This document shows, in pieces, positions 6,172 to 13,056 of a stretch of DNA of 24,441 bases. Below the pieces are notes generated by a model. That model was not told the DNA's origin and searched no databases. It worked only from the letters and a program-made list of their open reading frames with translations. The position numbers and the translations under genes were made by a program. Each line of letters opens with the position of its first letter. Positions within the stretch are counted from its first letter, which is position 1. This DNA is from a virus, in the IMG/VR virus record IMGVR_UViG_3300025771_000180, positions 1-24,441 of that record; one strand, given 5' to 3'.

Positions 6172-7443
6172 TTATCTAAAAATTGCTACGCCAACTGGAT
6201 TAAAATCACCTGCAATGGTAACAGTGTCACCACCACCTGCAATATAATAACTTTGAATTCTAACACTACCTGTTGCTCTAGCAGAAGAATTATCCAAAGT
6301 TGTAACATGAACTTGGTTTTGTTGATATACACTTGAACCAAATACAACTGAATAATTAGTGTCAGGCATTGCTGTTGTAAATGTTAAAGTAAAATCTCCT
6401 GTGCCATTATCTGTTAATGATGAAATATTAGCGCTACTTTGTAATACAGCAGATGGCTCATTAATTGATGCCCATGCTCTAGCACCATAATAAGGAGCAG
6501 AACCTGTAGTTTCTGAAACAATCCCTGCTGATCCCCAGCTAAATGTTCCATCACCATCAGACAACAAAGCTTGCCCTGAAGTACCATCACCACTAACATT
6601 TAATTCATCGGCACCAACTGAGTTATCTGCTATTGTTGCAGCATTGACTTCATTTAATGTAGCTAATGATCCTAATCCTAATGATGTTCTTGCTGTTGCT
6701 CCAGACTCAGCTACCCATGTAGTACCATTTCCAACAATAATATTACCATCTGTTTTAGCTAGGTTAGAGATAGCTTGAAGGTCAGCATCATACGCTTGCA
6801 CATCTGTACCAATAGCAACGCCTAGATTAGTTCTAGCATCTGATGCAGTAGAAGCACCAGTACCACCATCAGCAATTGTTAAATCTGTAATACCTACAAT
6901 AGTACCGCCAGATACGTTGATTGCAGTTGCATTTTGAACTGCCATTGAGCCTAAACCTAAATTAGTTCTTGCAGTAGACGAATCAGAAGCGCCAGTACCG
7001 CCATCAGCAATAGCTAAATCAGTGCCTAAAGTTAAACTACTTGCGTGCGTTGTAACTTGTTGCATATCAGTGCCATCATTAAAGAGCACCATAGTTTTGC
7101 CTGCAGGAACAGCAATACCGGTACCTCCTGATGGAGTGACAGTAACAGCATCAGCTAAACCATTATTAATTATATATTGCTTTTCAATAGCTGGAACGGT
7201 TAATACTCGAGCACCGCCTGATGTGCCTGTTAGATTAAGTCTTAAATTACGAGCCGATTGTGTTGTGTTAGTATCGGTAAGAGTTAAAGTAACATCGGCA
7301 CTTGTAAAACTAATATCAACAGAACCTGTAATAGCTTCTTCTATTGCTGTGCCTAAGTTAGTATTTGTCGTTGTACCCCATGTACCAGATTGTTCACCTG
7401 TACCTATGAGTTCTATTTTTAAATCTGAATACGTACTTGCCAT
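6172..7443 (-). CDS. Tail fibre with GGTGAS repeats, 423 aa
   Basis: The N-terminal ~140 residues (MASTYSDLKIELIGTGEQSG, TWG, SARNLRLNLTGTSGGARVLTVP, VTVTPSGGTGIAVPAG) form a module common in phage fibre proteins. It is followed by two IADGGTGAS....ARTNLG repeats (from about 143 and 190) and a degenerate third (SGATARTSLGLGS), the repeat type familiar from lambda Stf-like side fibres. The C-terminal ~110 residues are the ARAW...VAIFR domain shared with genes at 487 and 2627. AAGG lies 8 nt upstream of the ATG. This is the longest fibre in the window and probably a principal tail fibre. Confidence 0.85.
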   Translation of the reverse strand: MASTYSDLKIELIGTGEQSGTWGTTTNTNLGTAIEEAITGSVDISFTSADVTLTLTDTNTTQSARNLRLNLTGTSGGARVLTVPAIEKQYIINNGLADAVTVTPSGGTGIAVPAGKTMVLFNDGTDMQQVTTHASSLTLGTDLAIADGGTGASDSSTARTNLGLGSMAVQNATAINVSGGTIVGITDLTIADGGTGASTASDARTNLGVAIGTDVQAYDADLQAISNLAKTDGNIIVGNGTTWVAESGATARTSLGLGSLATLNEVNAATIADNSVGADELNVSGDGTSGQALLSDGDGTFSWGSAGIVSETTGSAPYYGARAWASINEPSAVLQSSANISSLTDNGTGDFTLTFTTAMPDTNYSVVFGSSVYQQNQVHVTTLDNSSARATGSVRIQSYYIAGGGDTVTIAGDFNPVGVAIFR

Positions 7444-7468
7444 AATAAATCCTTGAATTTATGTTATT

Positions 7469-7675
7469 TTAACTCGATTGTCCTTGCATTGGAATACTTG
7501 TCACGTGAATAGCTGTATGGCGTTTTTCGTCCCATGCTTCACCACAATCAGAGCATGTGCCTGAAGTGTATTCTTCTGCATCAACGGTCATACCACAATT
7601 AACGCATTCAAGACCAACTTCGTAGGTACATTCTATTCGACCATCTTCTAATTTTTTTGCTTCTACTTTTATCAT
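7469..7675 (-). CDS. Small zinc-ribbon protein, 68 aa
   Basis: A 68-aa protein with two CxxC knuckles (C24-C27 and C41-C44: CVNCG and CSDCG), which would bind one zinc ion as a ribbon. The surroundings are acidic and no other domain fits. It overlaps the stop of the 22-residue-repeat gene by ATGA, so it is probably translated with it. Zinc ribbons this small in phage structural operons are usually uncharacterised; nucleic-acid or protein binding are both possible. The function is not known. Confidence 0.65.
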   Translation of the reverse strand: MIKVEAKKLEDGRIECTYEVGLECVNCGMTVDAEEYTSGTCSDCGEAWDEKRHTAIHVTSIPMQGQSS

Positions 7676-8652
7676 GCCGCTATCTCCGTCCAGTTAGGTG
7701 ATTGTGCTTCATTTACATCACTCCAACTATTAGTTTGTGAATCGTTTATATCTACCCATCCTGGAGTCTGTCCATCATCTATATCACTCCATACTAATAC
7801 ATTGCTTGTACTTGCTGTTAAAAGGAACCCAGTAATATCAACTAATACACCTCGTCCTTCTATAACTGTTACAGTGCCAACTTGTCCTGTTATTTGTAGT
7901 CCTGTTACTTCGGCATTCGCATCTGCTTCTACTGTTACAGACTCTAATACTGTTGTACCTGTAACCCCTGTAACAACTACATTTGCATCTGCGGTAACAG
8001 TTTCATCACCAAGTTGTGTAGTACCAAACACTCCTGTAACAACTACATTAGCATCTGCTGTTACAGTTTCATCACCAAGCTGTGTTGTGCCTACAACACC
8101 TGTAACACTAACACTAATTCCTGTACCTTCTATTACAGTAACAGATTCTAGCGTTGTAGTTGCTACTAATCCTGTTAAATTAACGTTAGCATCTGCTTCT
8201 ATTGTTACAGATTCTAATACTGTTGTAGCAGATACTCCTGTTACATCTACATTTGCGTCTGCTTGTACTTCTTCATCGCCTAGTTGTGTTGTAGCTTCTA
8301 GGCCTGTAACACTTATATTATTGTTTGTTATTAAGCTTACGCTTTCTAACGTTGTAGTTGCTTCTAGTCCAGTAACATCTATGCTTTGATTAATTGCAAC
8401 GGTTACACTTTCTACAACTCCTGTAGCCGATACGCCTGTTACATTTACATTTGCATCTGCAGTAACAACTTCATTTCCTAATTGTCCTGTTGCTTGTACA
8501 CCTACTACATTGACAACAGCTTTTCCAATTATAGTTTCGTTGCCTAGTTGGGTATTACCCTGAACACCTGTAACAGCAACTTCTACATTACCCGCTGCGC
8601 CCCCTTGCGCTGAAAACGGGGTACTGGAAAAAGGACTTTCAGAAAATAACAT
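7672..8652 (-). CDS. Virion protein with twelve ~22-residue repeats, 326 aa
   Basis: After a short leader (MLFSESPFSSTPFSAQGGAA), residues 22-287 consist of about twelve beta-type repeats of 22-24 residues. Their consensus is N-V-x-V-T-G-V-x-(A/G)-T-T-x-L-(G/E)-(D/S)-(E/V)-x-V-T-A-D-A. Residues 288-326 switch to an 11-residue tryptophan repeat: WSDIDDGQTPG, WVDINDSQTNS, WSDVNEAQSPN, WTEIAA. Neither part has a catalytic motif. The even period suggests a beta-solenoid or fibrous shaft on the virion. The ATG follows directly on the upstream TAA with no strong Shine-Dalgarno site, so translation is probably coupled. Neighbouring fibre genes support a tail or decoration role. Confidence 0.7.
   Translation of the reverse strand: MLFSESPFSSTPFSAQGGAAGNVEVAVTGVQGNTQLGNETIIGKAVVNVVGVQATGQLGNEVVTADANVNVTGVSATGVVESVTVAINQSIDVTGLEATTTLESVSLITNNNISVTGLEATTQLGDEEVQADANVDVTGVSATTVLESVTIEADANVNLTGLVATTTLESVTVIEGTGISVSVTGVVGTTQLGDETVTADANVVVTGVFGTTQLGDETVTADANVVVTGVTGTTVLESVTVEADANAEVTGLQITGQVGTVTVIEGRGVLVDITGFLLTASTSNVLVWSDIDDGQTPGWVDINDSQTNSWSDVNEAQSPNWTEIAA
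7792..8589 (-). repeat. 66-bp-period coding repeat (12 units)
   Basis: This is the DNA behind the 22-residue repeats. Units 8 and 9 (around 7980-8110) encode the same GTTQLGDETVTADA and are nearly identical at DNA level apart from third-base changes. Others have diverged, and three units are lengthened by two codons (IGKA, EGTGI, EGRGV). The pattern indicates recent unit duplication on top of an old array. Confidence 0.8.
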
Positions 8653-9168
8653 TTAGAGCACCAACCATCTCGATCCTGACGGGACTGTAAATGCTGTGCC
8701 CGCTGAAACAGTCACAGGTCCGGTGCTTGTAGCGTTATACCCTGAAGGTACTGTGTAATCTACTGAGATGGTTTTATTATTAACAAACACTCCATTTGAG
8801 GCGACCATCTCTTCGCCCGTAATAGAACCACCCGCTGTGACATTTCCTGATGCATCTTCATAAACGGATTTACCTGCAGGATAGACTACAAATACATCCT
8901 TATTCCCTGCTGAAAAGTTAACTGCACTTCCAGAGTTAGAAGAAGCAAGTATTGTATCCCTAGATAAAGTAGTGCCAGACGCAGTGTATGTACCAAGACC
9001 TACTTCCCACTCATCACCTTCTGGCAATGTAATAGTATAGTAAGTCGTGTTACCATCACCTATAACCGAAAAGCTATCAAAGTCAGTAACTGCTCCTGCG
9101 AGCGTAACGGTACCGGTACCAGTCGTGGCGGTCTGTTCTTTTACTCTGTCTTTTAAAACAAGAGCCAT
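8653..9168 (-). CDS. Fibre/virion protein with DRV N-domain and DYT/GPVT C-module, 171 aa
   Basis: Residues 1-110 (MALVLKDRVKEQTATTGTGT; SFSVIGDGNTTYYTI; EWEVGLGTYT; TLSRDTILASSNSG; VFVVYPAGKSVYED) form a module found in many phages, usually listed as a hypothetical or tail-fibre N-terminal protein. The final ~47 residues (NKTISVDYTVPSGYNATSTG, ending RWLVL) are the same C-terminal module as the 54-aa gene at 1133 and the 89-aa gene at 4080. AGGAGG is 5 nt from the ATG, one of the strongest sites in the array. The likely role is a tail or fibre adaptor carrying a replaceable tip. Confidence 0.75.
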   Translation of the reverse strand: MALVLKDRVKEQTATTGTGTVTLAGAVTDFDSFSVIGDGNTTYYTITLPEGDEWEVGLGTYTASGTTLSRDTILASSNSGSAVNFSAGNKDVFVVYPAGKSVYEDASGNVTAGGSITGEEMVASNGVFVNNKTISVDYTVPSGYNATSTGPVTVSAGTAFTVPSGSRWLVL

Positions 9169-9180
9169 TCTAGCCTCCTA

Positions 9181-9630
9181 TTAGGCTATACGAATAATAG
9201 CACTGGTTGAATCAGCTGTCGGGAATACAATTGTGAAGTCCCCGTTAGTTGATGTTTTATCTCCGCCAAAATCTAGTACTGCTACAGCTTTATTTGAATT
9301 AGTGCTGTTATAAATTAAAGCTCCAGCTGCAGTAATGGTTGATGATGACCATGTTGAATCTGCAAAATCTAACCATGCTGTAGTTGAAGTTGATGTAGGT
9401 GTTTGAGACACAGTCAGTGAGTTACCCCCTGCTGAATATCCTGTACCTGATACTTCGTTTGTTACTGTATATGCTGTGGTTGTATCATTTAATGTTGCTG
9501 ATGATGTATACAACGCAATGTAAAATGTATCCGCATTAGTACTACCTCTTGTAACTGTTGTACCAAAAGCGTGGATACCATTTAGCAAATCTACTTTAAA
9601 GCTTGTAGCCATAGCTTGAGTAATTGCCAT
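9181..9630 (-). CDS. Conserved phage structural-type protein, 149 aa
   Basis: A beta-rich 149-aa protein: KVDLLNGIHAF, FYIALYTSSATLNDTT.AYTVTNEVSGTGYSAGG in sequence, then FADSTWSSSTITAAGALIYN and VLDFGGDKT. The pattern F.IALYTS.A.L...T.YT..gEvsGtGY.AGG is one I know from many phage genomes, where it is normally called hypothetical or virion structural. GGAG lies 7 nt before the ATG. It sits between connector genes and fibres, so a tail or baseplate-like role is the best guess. A downstream in-frame ATG (MATSFKV, residue 7) is a less supported alternative start. Confidence 0.65.
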   Translation of the reverse strand: MAITQAMATSFKVDLLNGIHAFGTTVTRGSTNADTFYIALYTSSATLNDTTTAYTVTNEVSGTGYSAGGNSLTVSQTPTSTSTTAWLDFADSTWSSSTITAAGALIYNSTNSNKAVAVLDFGGDKTSTNGDFTIVFPTADSTSAIIRIA

Positions 9631-9631
9631 A

Positions 9632-9919
9632 TTATATCTCCAATAATTTAATTAAATCTGAATGTCCTGCTTCACGCATTCTATTCGCCAATGTTGTGCG
9701 GTCGGATTGTACCGCCTGTTTTAAGTAGAACTCGATAACACCTCGAATGCTCTCCTTAAATGCTTCTGCTTGATCTCTTATTAATGGGTTAGCATCTTTA
9801 CTGACATACATAATTTTTGCTAACGCACGATCTGCAATTTCTTCAGGTGTAAATCCTCGTCCTTGTGTTGTTAAGACTTCTACATCACCTTCTAATATAT
9901 TTCCTTGGTTATCAATCAT
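9632..9919 (-). CDS. Conserved helical phage protein, 95 aa
   Basis: A 95-aa mainly helical protein with GFTPEEIADRALAKIMYV near residues 22-39, then LIRDQAEAFKESIRGVIEFY and ending DLIKLLEI. I have no firm function. Proteins of this kind commonly follow the connector gene in marine phage genomes. The ATG overlaps the TGA of the 213-aa gene (ATGA), so the two are probably translated together and may interact. No zinc-binding, membrane or catalytic motif is visible. Confidence 0.6.
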   Translation of the reverse strand: MIDNQGNILEGDVEVLTTQGRGFTPEEIADRALAKIMYVSKDANPLIRDQAEAFKESIRGVIEFYLKQAVQSDRTTLANRMREAGHSDLIKLLEI

Positions 9920-10557
9920 TGTACTTCATACCTTGCCTGCCCACTTCTGTAAGCATCTCGTCTATCTTTACCATCACCTAGTTGTTTTAACATAGATAAG
10001 GCCTCTGTATAACGCTGTGTGTAATTTGCAATTACATCTGGTTCTGCTTTTAGATACGTAGCTGCTTCCAACAAACTTCCATAGAATAAAGCAGTATCAA
10101 AGTTATCACCCAACCAACTAGTACCAGCTGTAACAATAGAGGTAGGATAATAAAAATAATGCAACTCAACAGTATAGTTCTGATCGGGCGTAGGACCCAA
10201 AATGAAAGTATTGTCATCCCATATTCCATAATATTGTGGCTTTCCATAAAACGCTGAGTCTGTATCTGGAAAAGACTCTCTAATAAAGTTAACATCTTTA
10301 TTTAATAAATAAGTGTATTCATTGTTACTATCAATAACAGCTAAGCTATACGTTGCTAACCAATCACTAGGAGTAGTTAAATATTTATTTCCTGATGTCG
10401 TATTACCAACTTGGTTACGTCGTAAGTCAGGCAATTGAACTGTGTTAAATATACGTTGTTCAGCTTGTTCAATAAATGTATTTATATCCGTTGTATCAAA
10501 CGAATTCTCACTATACGAATTGATAGCTGCTACTAATTCTGAGTATGTCATTGCCAT
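9916..10557 (-). CDS. Head-tail adaptor/connector-like protein, 213 aa
   Basis: Residues 1-45 (MAMTYSELVAAINSYSENSF, TTDINTFIEQAEQRIF) are helical. They are followed by LPDLRRNQVGNTTSGNKYLTTPSDWLATYSL in continuous sequence, then a beta region (GIWDDNTFILGPTPDQNYTVELHYFYYPT) and a C-terminal helical region (FYGSLLEAATYLKAEPDVIANYTQRY). This order, AE..I...l..p.lR....., P.D.l, YG.W......P.P, then LLEAA.YLK.dpd, is the style of phage adaptor proteins such as the SU10-type adaptor. It would attach below the portal ring. AAGG with 7 nt spacing precedes the ATG. A precise family assignment needs a profile search. Confidence 0.65.
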   Translation of the reverse strand: MAMTYSELVAAINSYSENSFDTTDINTFIEQAEQRIFNTVQLPDLRRNQVGNTTSGNKYLTTPSDWLATYSLAVIDSNNEYTYLLNKDVNFIRESFPDTDSAFYGKPQYYGIWDDNTFILGPTPDQNYTVELHYFYYPTSIVTAGTSWLGDNFDTALFYGSLLEAATYLKAEPDVIANYTQRYTEALSMLKQLGDGKDRRDAYRSGQARYEVQ

Positions 10558-10566
10558 GGTTTATCC

Positions 10567-10734
10567 TTATGCCATTGGGCCGCGTGCTTTTGTACCTTTT
10601 ATAGCTGCGCCATTACCACGTGTTTCTACACCTGCAGTTTTAACACCTGTTTCAGGGTATCCGCCTGTTTTAGGCACTGCTACCATTTCTGGTTGCTTGT
10701 AAGTGTGGTTACAGCCTTTTCTATCTTTGTTCAT
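10567..10734 (-). CDS. Small conserved protein, 55 aa (RGxGAA/RGPMA type)
   Basis: A 55-codon frame with AGGAG 7 nt before its ATG and a stop 9 nt before the connector gene. The product starts MNKDRKGCNHTYKQPEM. Its second half is GGYPETGVKTAGVETRGNG, then AAIKGTKARGPMA. I recognise the TGG.PETG.KT.GI..RG.GAA.KG...RGPMA pattern from short proteins in marine phage genomes; their function is not known. It is Gly-rich with basic spacing and has no Cys cluster or membrane segment. Confidence 0.65.
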   Translation of the reverse strand: MNKDRKGCNHTYKQPEMVAVPKTGGYPETGVKTAGVETRGNGAAIKGTKARGPMA

Positions 10735-10744
10735 TATTATACTC

Positions 10745-11098
10745 CTAAGTTGTTGTTACAGTAACCGTGCCAACCTGTCCGGTACCTTCCAAATCATCTT
10801 CTATGTCTGGTATTCCAAGTGGGTTATTTAACCCGACAGGATTCCAACCATATTGATAATCTCTTTGTTCCTCCAAGTTTCTATCTGGTCTTGGATCTTC
10901 TACTGCCTGTGGGTCATCAACAGGATACATACCTTGCATGTTCTGTGGATGGTCTGGTTCCCAACATTCTTTGCAGACTTTAATATTTGTTTCTGTAGTT
11001 TTTATAAATAAGTCTTTTAGTTCTTTTAACTTATATTGAAAACCACAACGATCACATTCTGCTATGGCATGTTTACCAGACGTATATTTTCGTCCCAT
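10745..11098 (-). CDS. Zinc-ribbon phage protein, 117 aa
   Basis: The N-terminus has CDRCGFQY (C15, C18) and KVCKECWEPDHPQ (C42, C45), a zinc ribbon of the type seen in conserved phage structural operons. DDPQAVEDPRPDR follows near residue 61. The C-terminus (GTGQVGTVTVTTT) copies the VTG...GQVGTVTV element in the repeat protein at 7672 (unit 11), as if one repeat unit had been attached here. AAGGA lies 6 nt before the ATG. It stands between two connector-type genes. The role is unknown; zinc binding is likely from the four cysteines. Confidence 0.7.
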   Translation of the reverse strand: MGRKYTSGKHAIAECDRCGFQYKLKELKDLFIKTTETNIKVCKECWEPDHPQNMQGMYPVDDPQAVEDPRPDRNLEEQRDYQYGWNPVGLNNPLGIPDIEDDLEGTGQVGTVTVTTT

Positions 11099-11107
11099 AG
11101 CGTTTCC

Positions 11108-11788
11108 TTATAAATATTGCCGACGGGGTGCAAGTCTTAAATCGGCTTTTTCTCTATCCTCTGTTGAAGCTAATGCCCATTGTTCTTCATATTCTTGTTT
11201 AAGCATTTGTGTTCTCATTTCAGCACCTGGTAACTTCATACTTAAATAAAAAGCTAGCCCTGCAACCAAACAAGGTAAGAATCTAAATGGAATGTCTTGA
11301 GTATTAACGCCGTTCCCTGCGTCCTCAATTCTTTTTAGTCTCCAATAAACAAAGGTATATGTGTTGTTATCAGGAGCAGGCCATACATTAATTTGAGGTT
11401 GACTTGCTTGTCTATTTATCCATACTTGGATTGGTCGACCTGTTGCATTCTTGTTTGGTATAGTTCCCCAAGTAGGAGCAGAGATTCTCGTAATATTAAT
11501 GTCTTGTTGGTTCTGTCCTGTACCTGTTCTAACGACTTGTTCAATCAAATCAATTGTATCAGCTGGAAGGTTGTAGTTGTTTGTGCCTGAAGTTAACGAT
11601 ACTGATCCTTCATCAATAGTCCAAAGATTAATACCTCTATTTGCCCATTCTGCAGTCAATAAATTTAAACTGCGTCTTGCAGTTCTTAAATCGTATCCTG
11701 TACGAAGTTCTTGACCGCATCTCTCAAACGCTTCTTCGACTATATTATTTAAGTCTAAATTAAATGTTGCTGTTCCTGATGTAGCCAT
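11108..11788 (-). CDS. Head-tail connector/structural protein, 226 aa
   Basis: A 226-aa protein: residues 10-60 helical (LDLNNIVEEAFERCGQELRT, TARRSLNLLTAEWANRGINLW), a beta core (VSLTSGTNNYNLPADTIDLI; RPIQVWINRQASQPQINVWP; YTFVYWRLKRIEDAG), and a helical C-terminus (FRFLPCLVAGLAFYLSMKLP). I know this arrangement from conserved phage proteins encoded after the capsid genes, usually annotated as structural or adaptor. It is probably the first connector layer below the portal. Its ATG directly follows the TAA of the 96-aa gene. Confidence 0.65.
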   Translation of the reverse strand: MATSGTATFNLDLNNIVEEAFERCGQELRTGYDLRTARRSLNLLTAEWANRGINLWTIDEGSVSLTSGTNNYNLPADTIDLIEQVVRTGTGQNQQDINITRISAPTWGTIPNKNATGRPIQVWINRQASQPQINVWPAPDNNTYTFVYWRLKRIEDAGNGVNTQDIPFRFLPCLVAGLAFYLSMKLPGAEMRTQMLKQEYEEQWALASTEDREKADLRLAPRRQYL

Positions 11789-12079
11789 TTATTTCTTCCT
11801 TGTTGTTTTCCTACGTTTTAATGGAGCAACTCGTCGTGGTTTACCTGCTGGTTGTCCCAAACTTTTCTTCTGAGATATTCTTGACTCCTTCTCAGCTGCA
11901 GTCATTTCTCCTGATGTTTTAGGAGTTTTGCTAGACACTCTTTTACTAGGTCTGCAATAAGGAGTACCACGAGATTCTCCTTTCTTTCTGCCACATGCTT
12001 TGCCGGTTCTGACATCTTTCCATTCTTCTTTGAACCAGCGTTTTAGTGCGGCACCTTTAGCTGTCTTTCTGACTGCCAT
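11789..12079 (-). CDS. Small basic phage protein with CGRKKGES/CRP motif, 96 aa
   Basis: A strongly basic 96-aa protein (MAVRKTAKGAALKRWFKEEW...). It has ACGRKKGESRGTPYCRPSKRVS, in which the two cysteines C29 and C42 are part of a C-G-R...PYCRP pattern, then KTPKTSGEMTAAEKESRISQ and a Lys/Arg tail ending RRKTTRKK. The W-F-x-E-x-W...CGR....YP.CRP layout resembles a small conserved family in phages and cellular genomes (I think DUF5872, unchecked). The charge suggests nucleic-acid contact, possibly as an internal virion protein. The start overlaps the upstream stop (TAATG). Confidence 0.6.
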   Translation of the reverse strand: MAVRKTAKGAALKRWFKEEWKDVRTGKACGRKKGESRGTPYCRPSKRVSSKTPKTSGEMTAAEKESRISQKKSLGQPAGKPRRVAPLKRRKTTRKK

Positions 12080-12243
12080 TATTTACCTTTGTTTTTTCTA
12101 CATTTAGCTATAGCACCTGATGCATATGCGCTAGGGAAAACTTTGTATTGAGCTTTTACTTTTCTGTAACAAGCATCTTTAACCGAGCCGCCTTTTTTCA
12201 TAGCAACTGGTTTCATCGCTTTGCCCATACCGCGACACTTCAT
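12079..12243 (-). CDS. Small basic protein, 54 aa (KVKAQYKVFPSAYASGAIAKCRK type)
   Basis: A 54-codon frame with overlapping ends: its ATG at 12243 shares a base with the upstream TGA (TGATG) and its TAA shares a base with the next ATG (TAATG). It starts MKCRGMGKAMKPVAMKKGGSV, has CYRKVKAQYKVFPSAYASG, and ends AIAKCRKNKGK. The YRKVKa.YKVfPSAYASGAlaKCRK motif is a known short phage pattern that I have seen in several marine and cyanophage proteins. An MKKGG element is shared with the two following basic proteins. The function is unknown; the charge suggests DNA or capsid interior. Confidence 0.65.
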   Translation of the reverse strand: MKCRGMGKAMKPVAMKKGGSVKDACYRKVKAQYKVFPSAYASGAIAKCRKNKGK

Positions 12244-12614
12244 CATACCATGCGACCCTTTGTTTTACCGCGCACTGCACAACCATCACGTTTAACCATA
12301 CCGCCTTTTTTCATGCCTTTGTGAGCAGAGTCTTTCATCATTTTACCGTCTGGCATTTTATGATAACCTTTTTTGACTTTGCCACCTTTTTTCATGTCTT
12401 TAGTCATTTCATCAAGTTCTCTTGCTTCTTTTGATTTAGCTTTCCAACCTGGTTTTTCTGGTTTACCTGCTATCTCATCATAGTCTCTTGCTTCTTTTGA
12501 TTTAGCTTTCCAACCTTCTTTTTTATTATCTTCAGCTACTTTTTTAGATACATACTTTTCAAAGTCTTTATCTACTGAACCGCCTTTTTTCATTTTTTTA
12601 CCGCATCCAGCCAT
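12243..12614 (-). CDS. Lys/Gly-rich basic protein with C-terminal KGKTKGRMV tag, 123 aa
   Basis: The start at ATG 12614 (MAGCGKKMKKGGSVDKD) has AGGAG 6 nt upstream, while an earlier in-frame start at 12701 lies within the preceding gene. The protein has MKKGG elements, two copies of a 22-residue unit beginning GWKAKSKEAR (33 identical bases at 12418-12450 and 12484-12516), and ends DGCAVRGKTKGRMV. The preceding 143-aa protein ends DGCAVKGKTKGRMV. Such tags close several basic proteins in marine phages, but no function is established that I know of. Possibly an internal or packaged virion protein. Confidence 0.65.
   Translation of the reverse strand: MAGCGKKMKKGGSVDKDFEKYVSKKVAEDNKKEGWKAKSKEARDYDEIAGKPEKPGWKAKSKEARELDEMTKDMKKGGKVKKGYHKMPDGKMMKDSAHKGMKKGGMVKRDGCAVRGKTKGRMV
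12418..12516 (-). repeat. 33-bp direct repeat, 66-bp period, in basic-protein gene
   Basis: An identical 33-bp segment occurs at 12418-12450 and again at 12484-12516. It encodes the GWKAKSKEAR region of each 22-residue unit. The identity at DNA level indicates a recent in-frame duplication. Confidence 0.85.
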
Positions 12615-12624
12615 AATAGTCTCC

Positions 12625-13056
12625 TTAAACCATACGTCCTTTTGTTTTACCTTTAACAGCACAGCCATCTGCACGTTTAGAGCAAGATGAAACTTTGCCA
12701 CCTTTTTTATAATTATTTTTAGTCATGCCCTTACCAACTTTACCACCTTTTTTCATGTAGCCCATTTTGTTACGAACATCTTTAGGTAATTTACCTAAGC
12801 TATCTTTTTTATCAGCAGGTACAGGTTTTTTATCATCAGACTTTTTAAATCCTTCTGGTGGGGGTAAATCTGTTTCTTTTTCACCAAACATTTTTTTGTC
12901 TTCTTCTGACATACCGCCTTCTCTATACTTCTTCACTTTAGTCTCCTTAGTAAATTCTTTTCCTACTTTCGTAGGTACACCCACTTTCTTTGCAAACTTA
13001 GGGTTATTAGCCACAGCTTGCATAAATCTTTCTTGTTTCTTACTCTTTGGAGGCAT
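12625..13056 (-). CDS. Small basic protein with MPPKSKKQERFMQA N-terminus and KGKTKGRMV tag, 143 aa
   Basis: The N-terminus MPPKSKKQERFMQAVANN, followed by PKFAKKVGVPTKVGKEF, is a recognisable conserved start of many phage proteins (KSKKQ.RFM.a.ah.p.fAkkvgi....ve.f). The middle is Lys/Asp/Pro rich. The end has YMKKGGKVGKGM and DGCAVKGKTKGRMV, the tag shared with the next gene. The stop is followed within 2 nt by the AAGGAG of the next gene. The upstream holin-like gene overlaps this start by 17 nt. Likely a small virion protein; function unknown. Confidence 0.65.
   Translation of the reverse strand: MPPKSKKQERFMQAVANNPKFAKKVGVPTKVGKEFTKETKVKKYREGGMSEEDKKMFGEKETDLPPPEGFKKSDDKKPVPADKKDSLGKLPKDVRNKMGYMKKGGKVGKGMTKNNYKKGGKVSSCSKRADGCAVKGKTKGRMV

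Noticed and set aside
7802-8389. 195-aa plus-strand open frame opposite the repeat gene
   Set aside because: It is the antisense shadow of a Val/Thr-rich repeat; the minus frame has ordered 22-residue units, coupling and a start directly after the upstream stop, while this one has no ribosome site or neighbours on its strand.
7792-8589. Evenly spaced DNA repeats looking like a CRISPR array
   Set aside because: The 66-bp period is in frame, the units vary as codons would, and there are no unique spacers between constant repeats.
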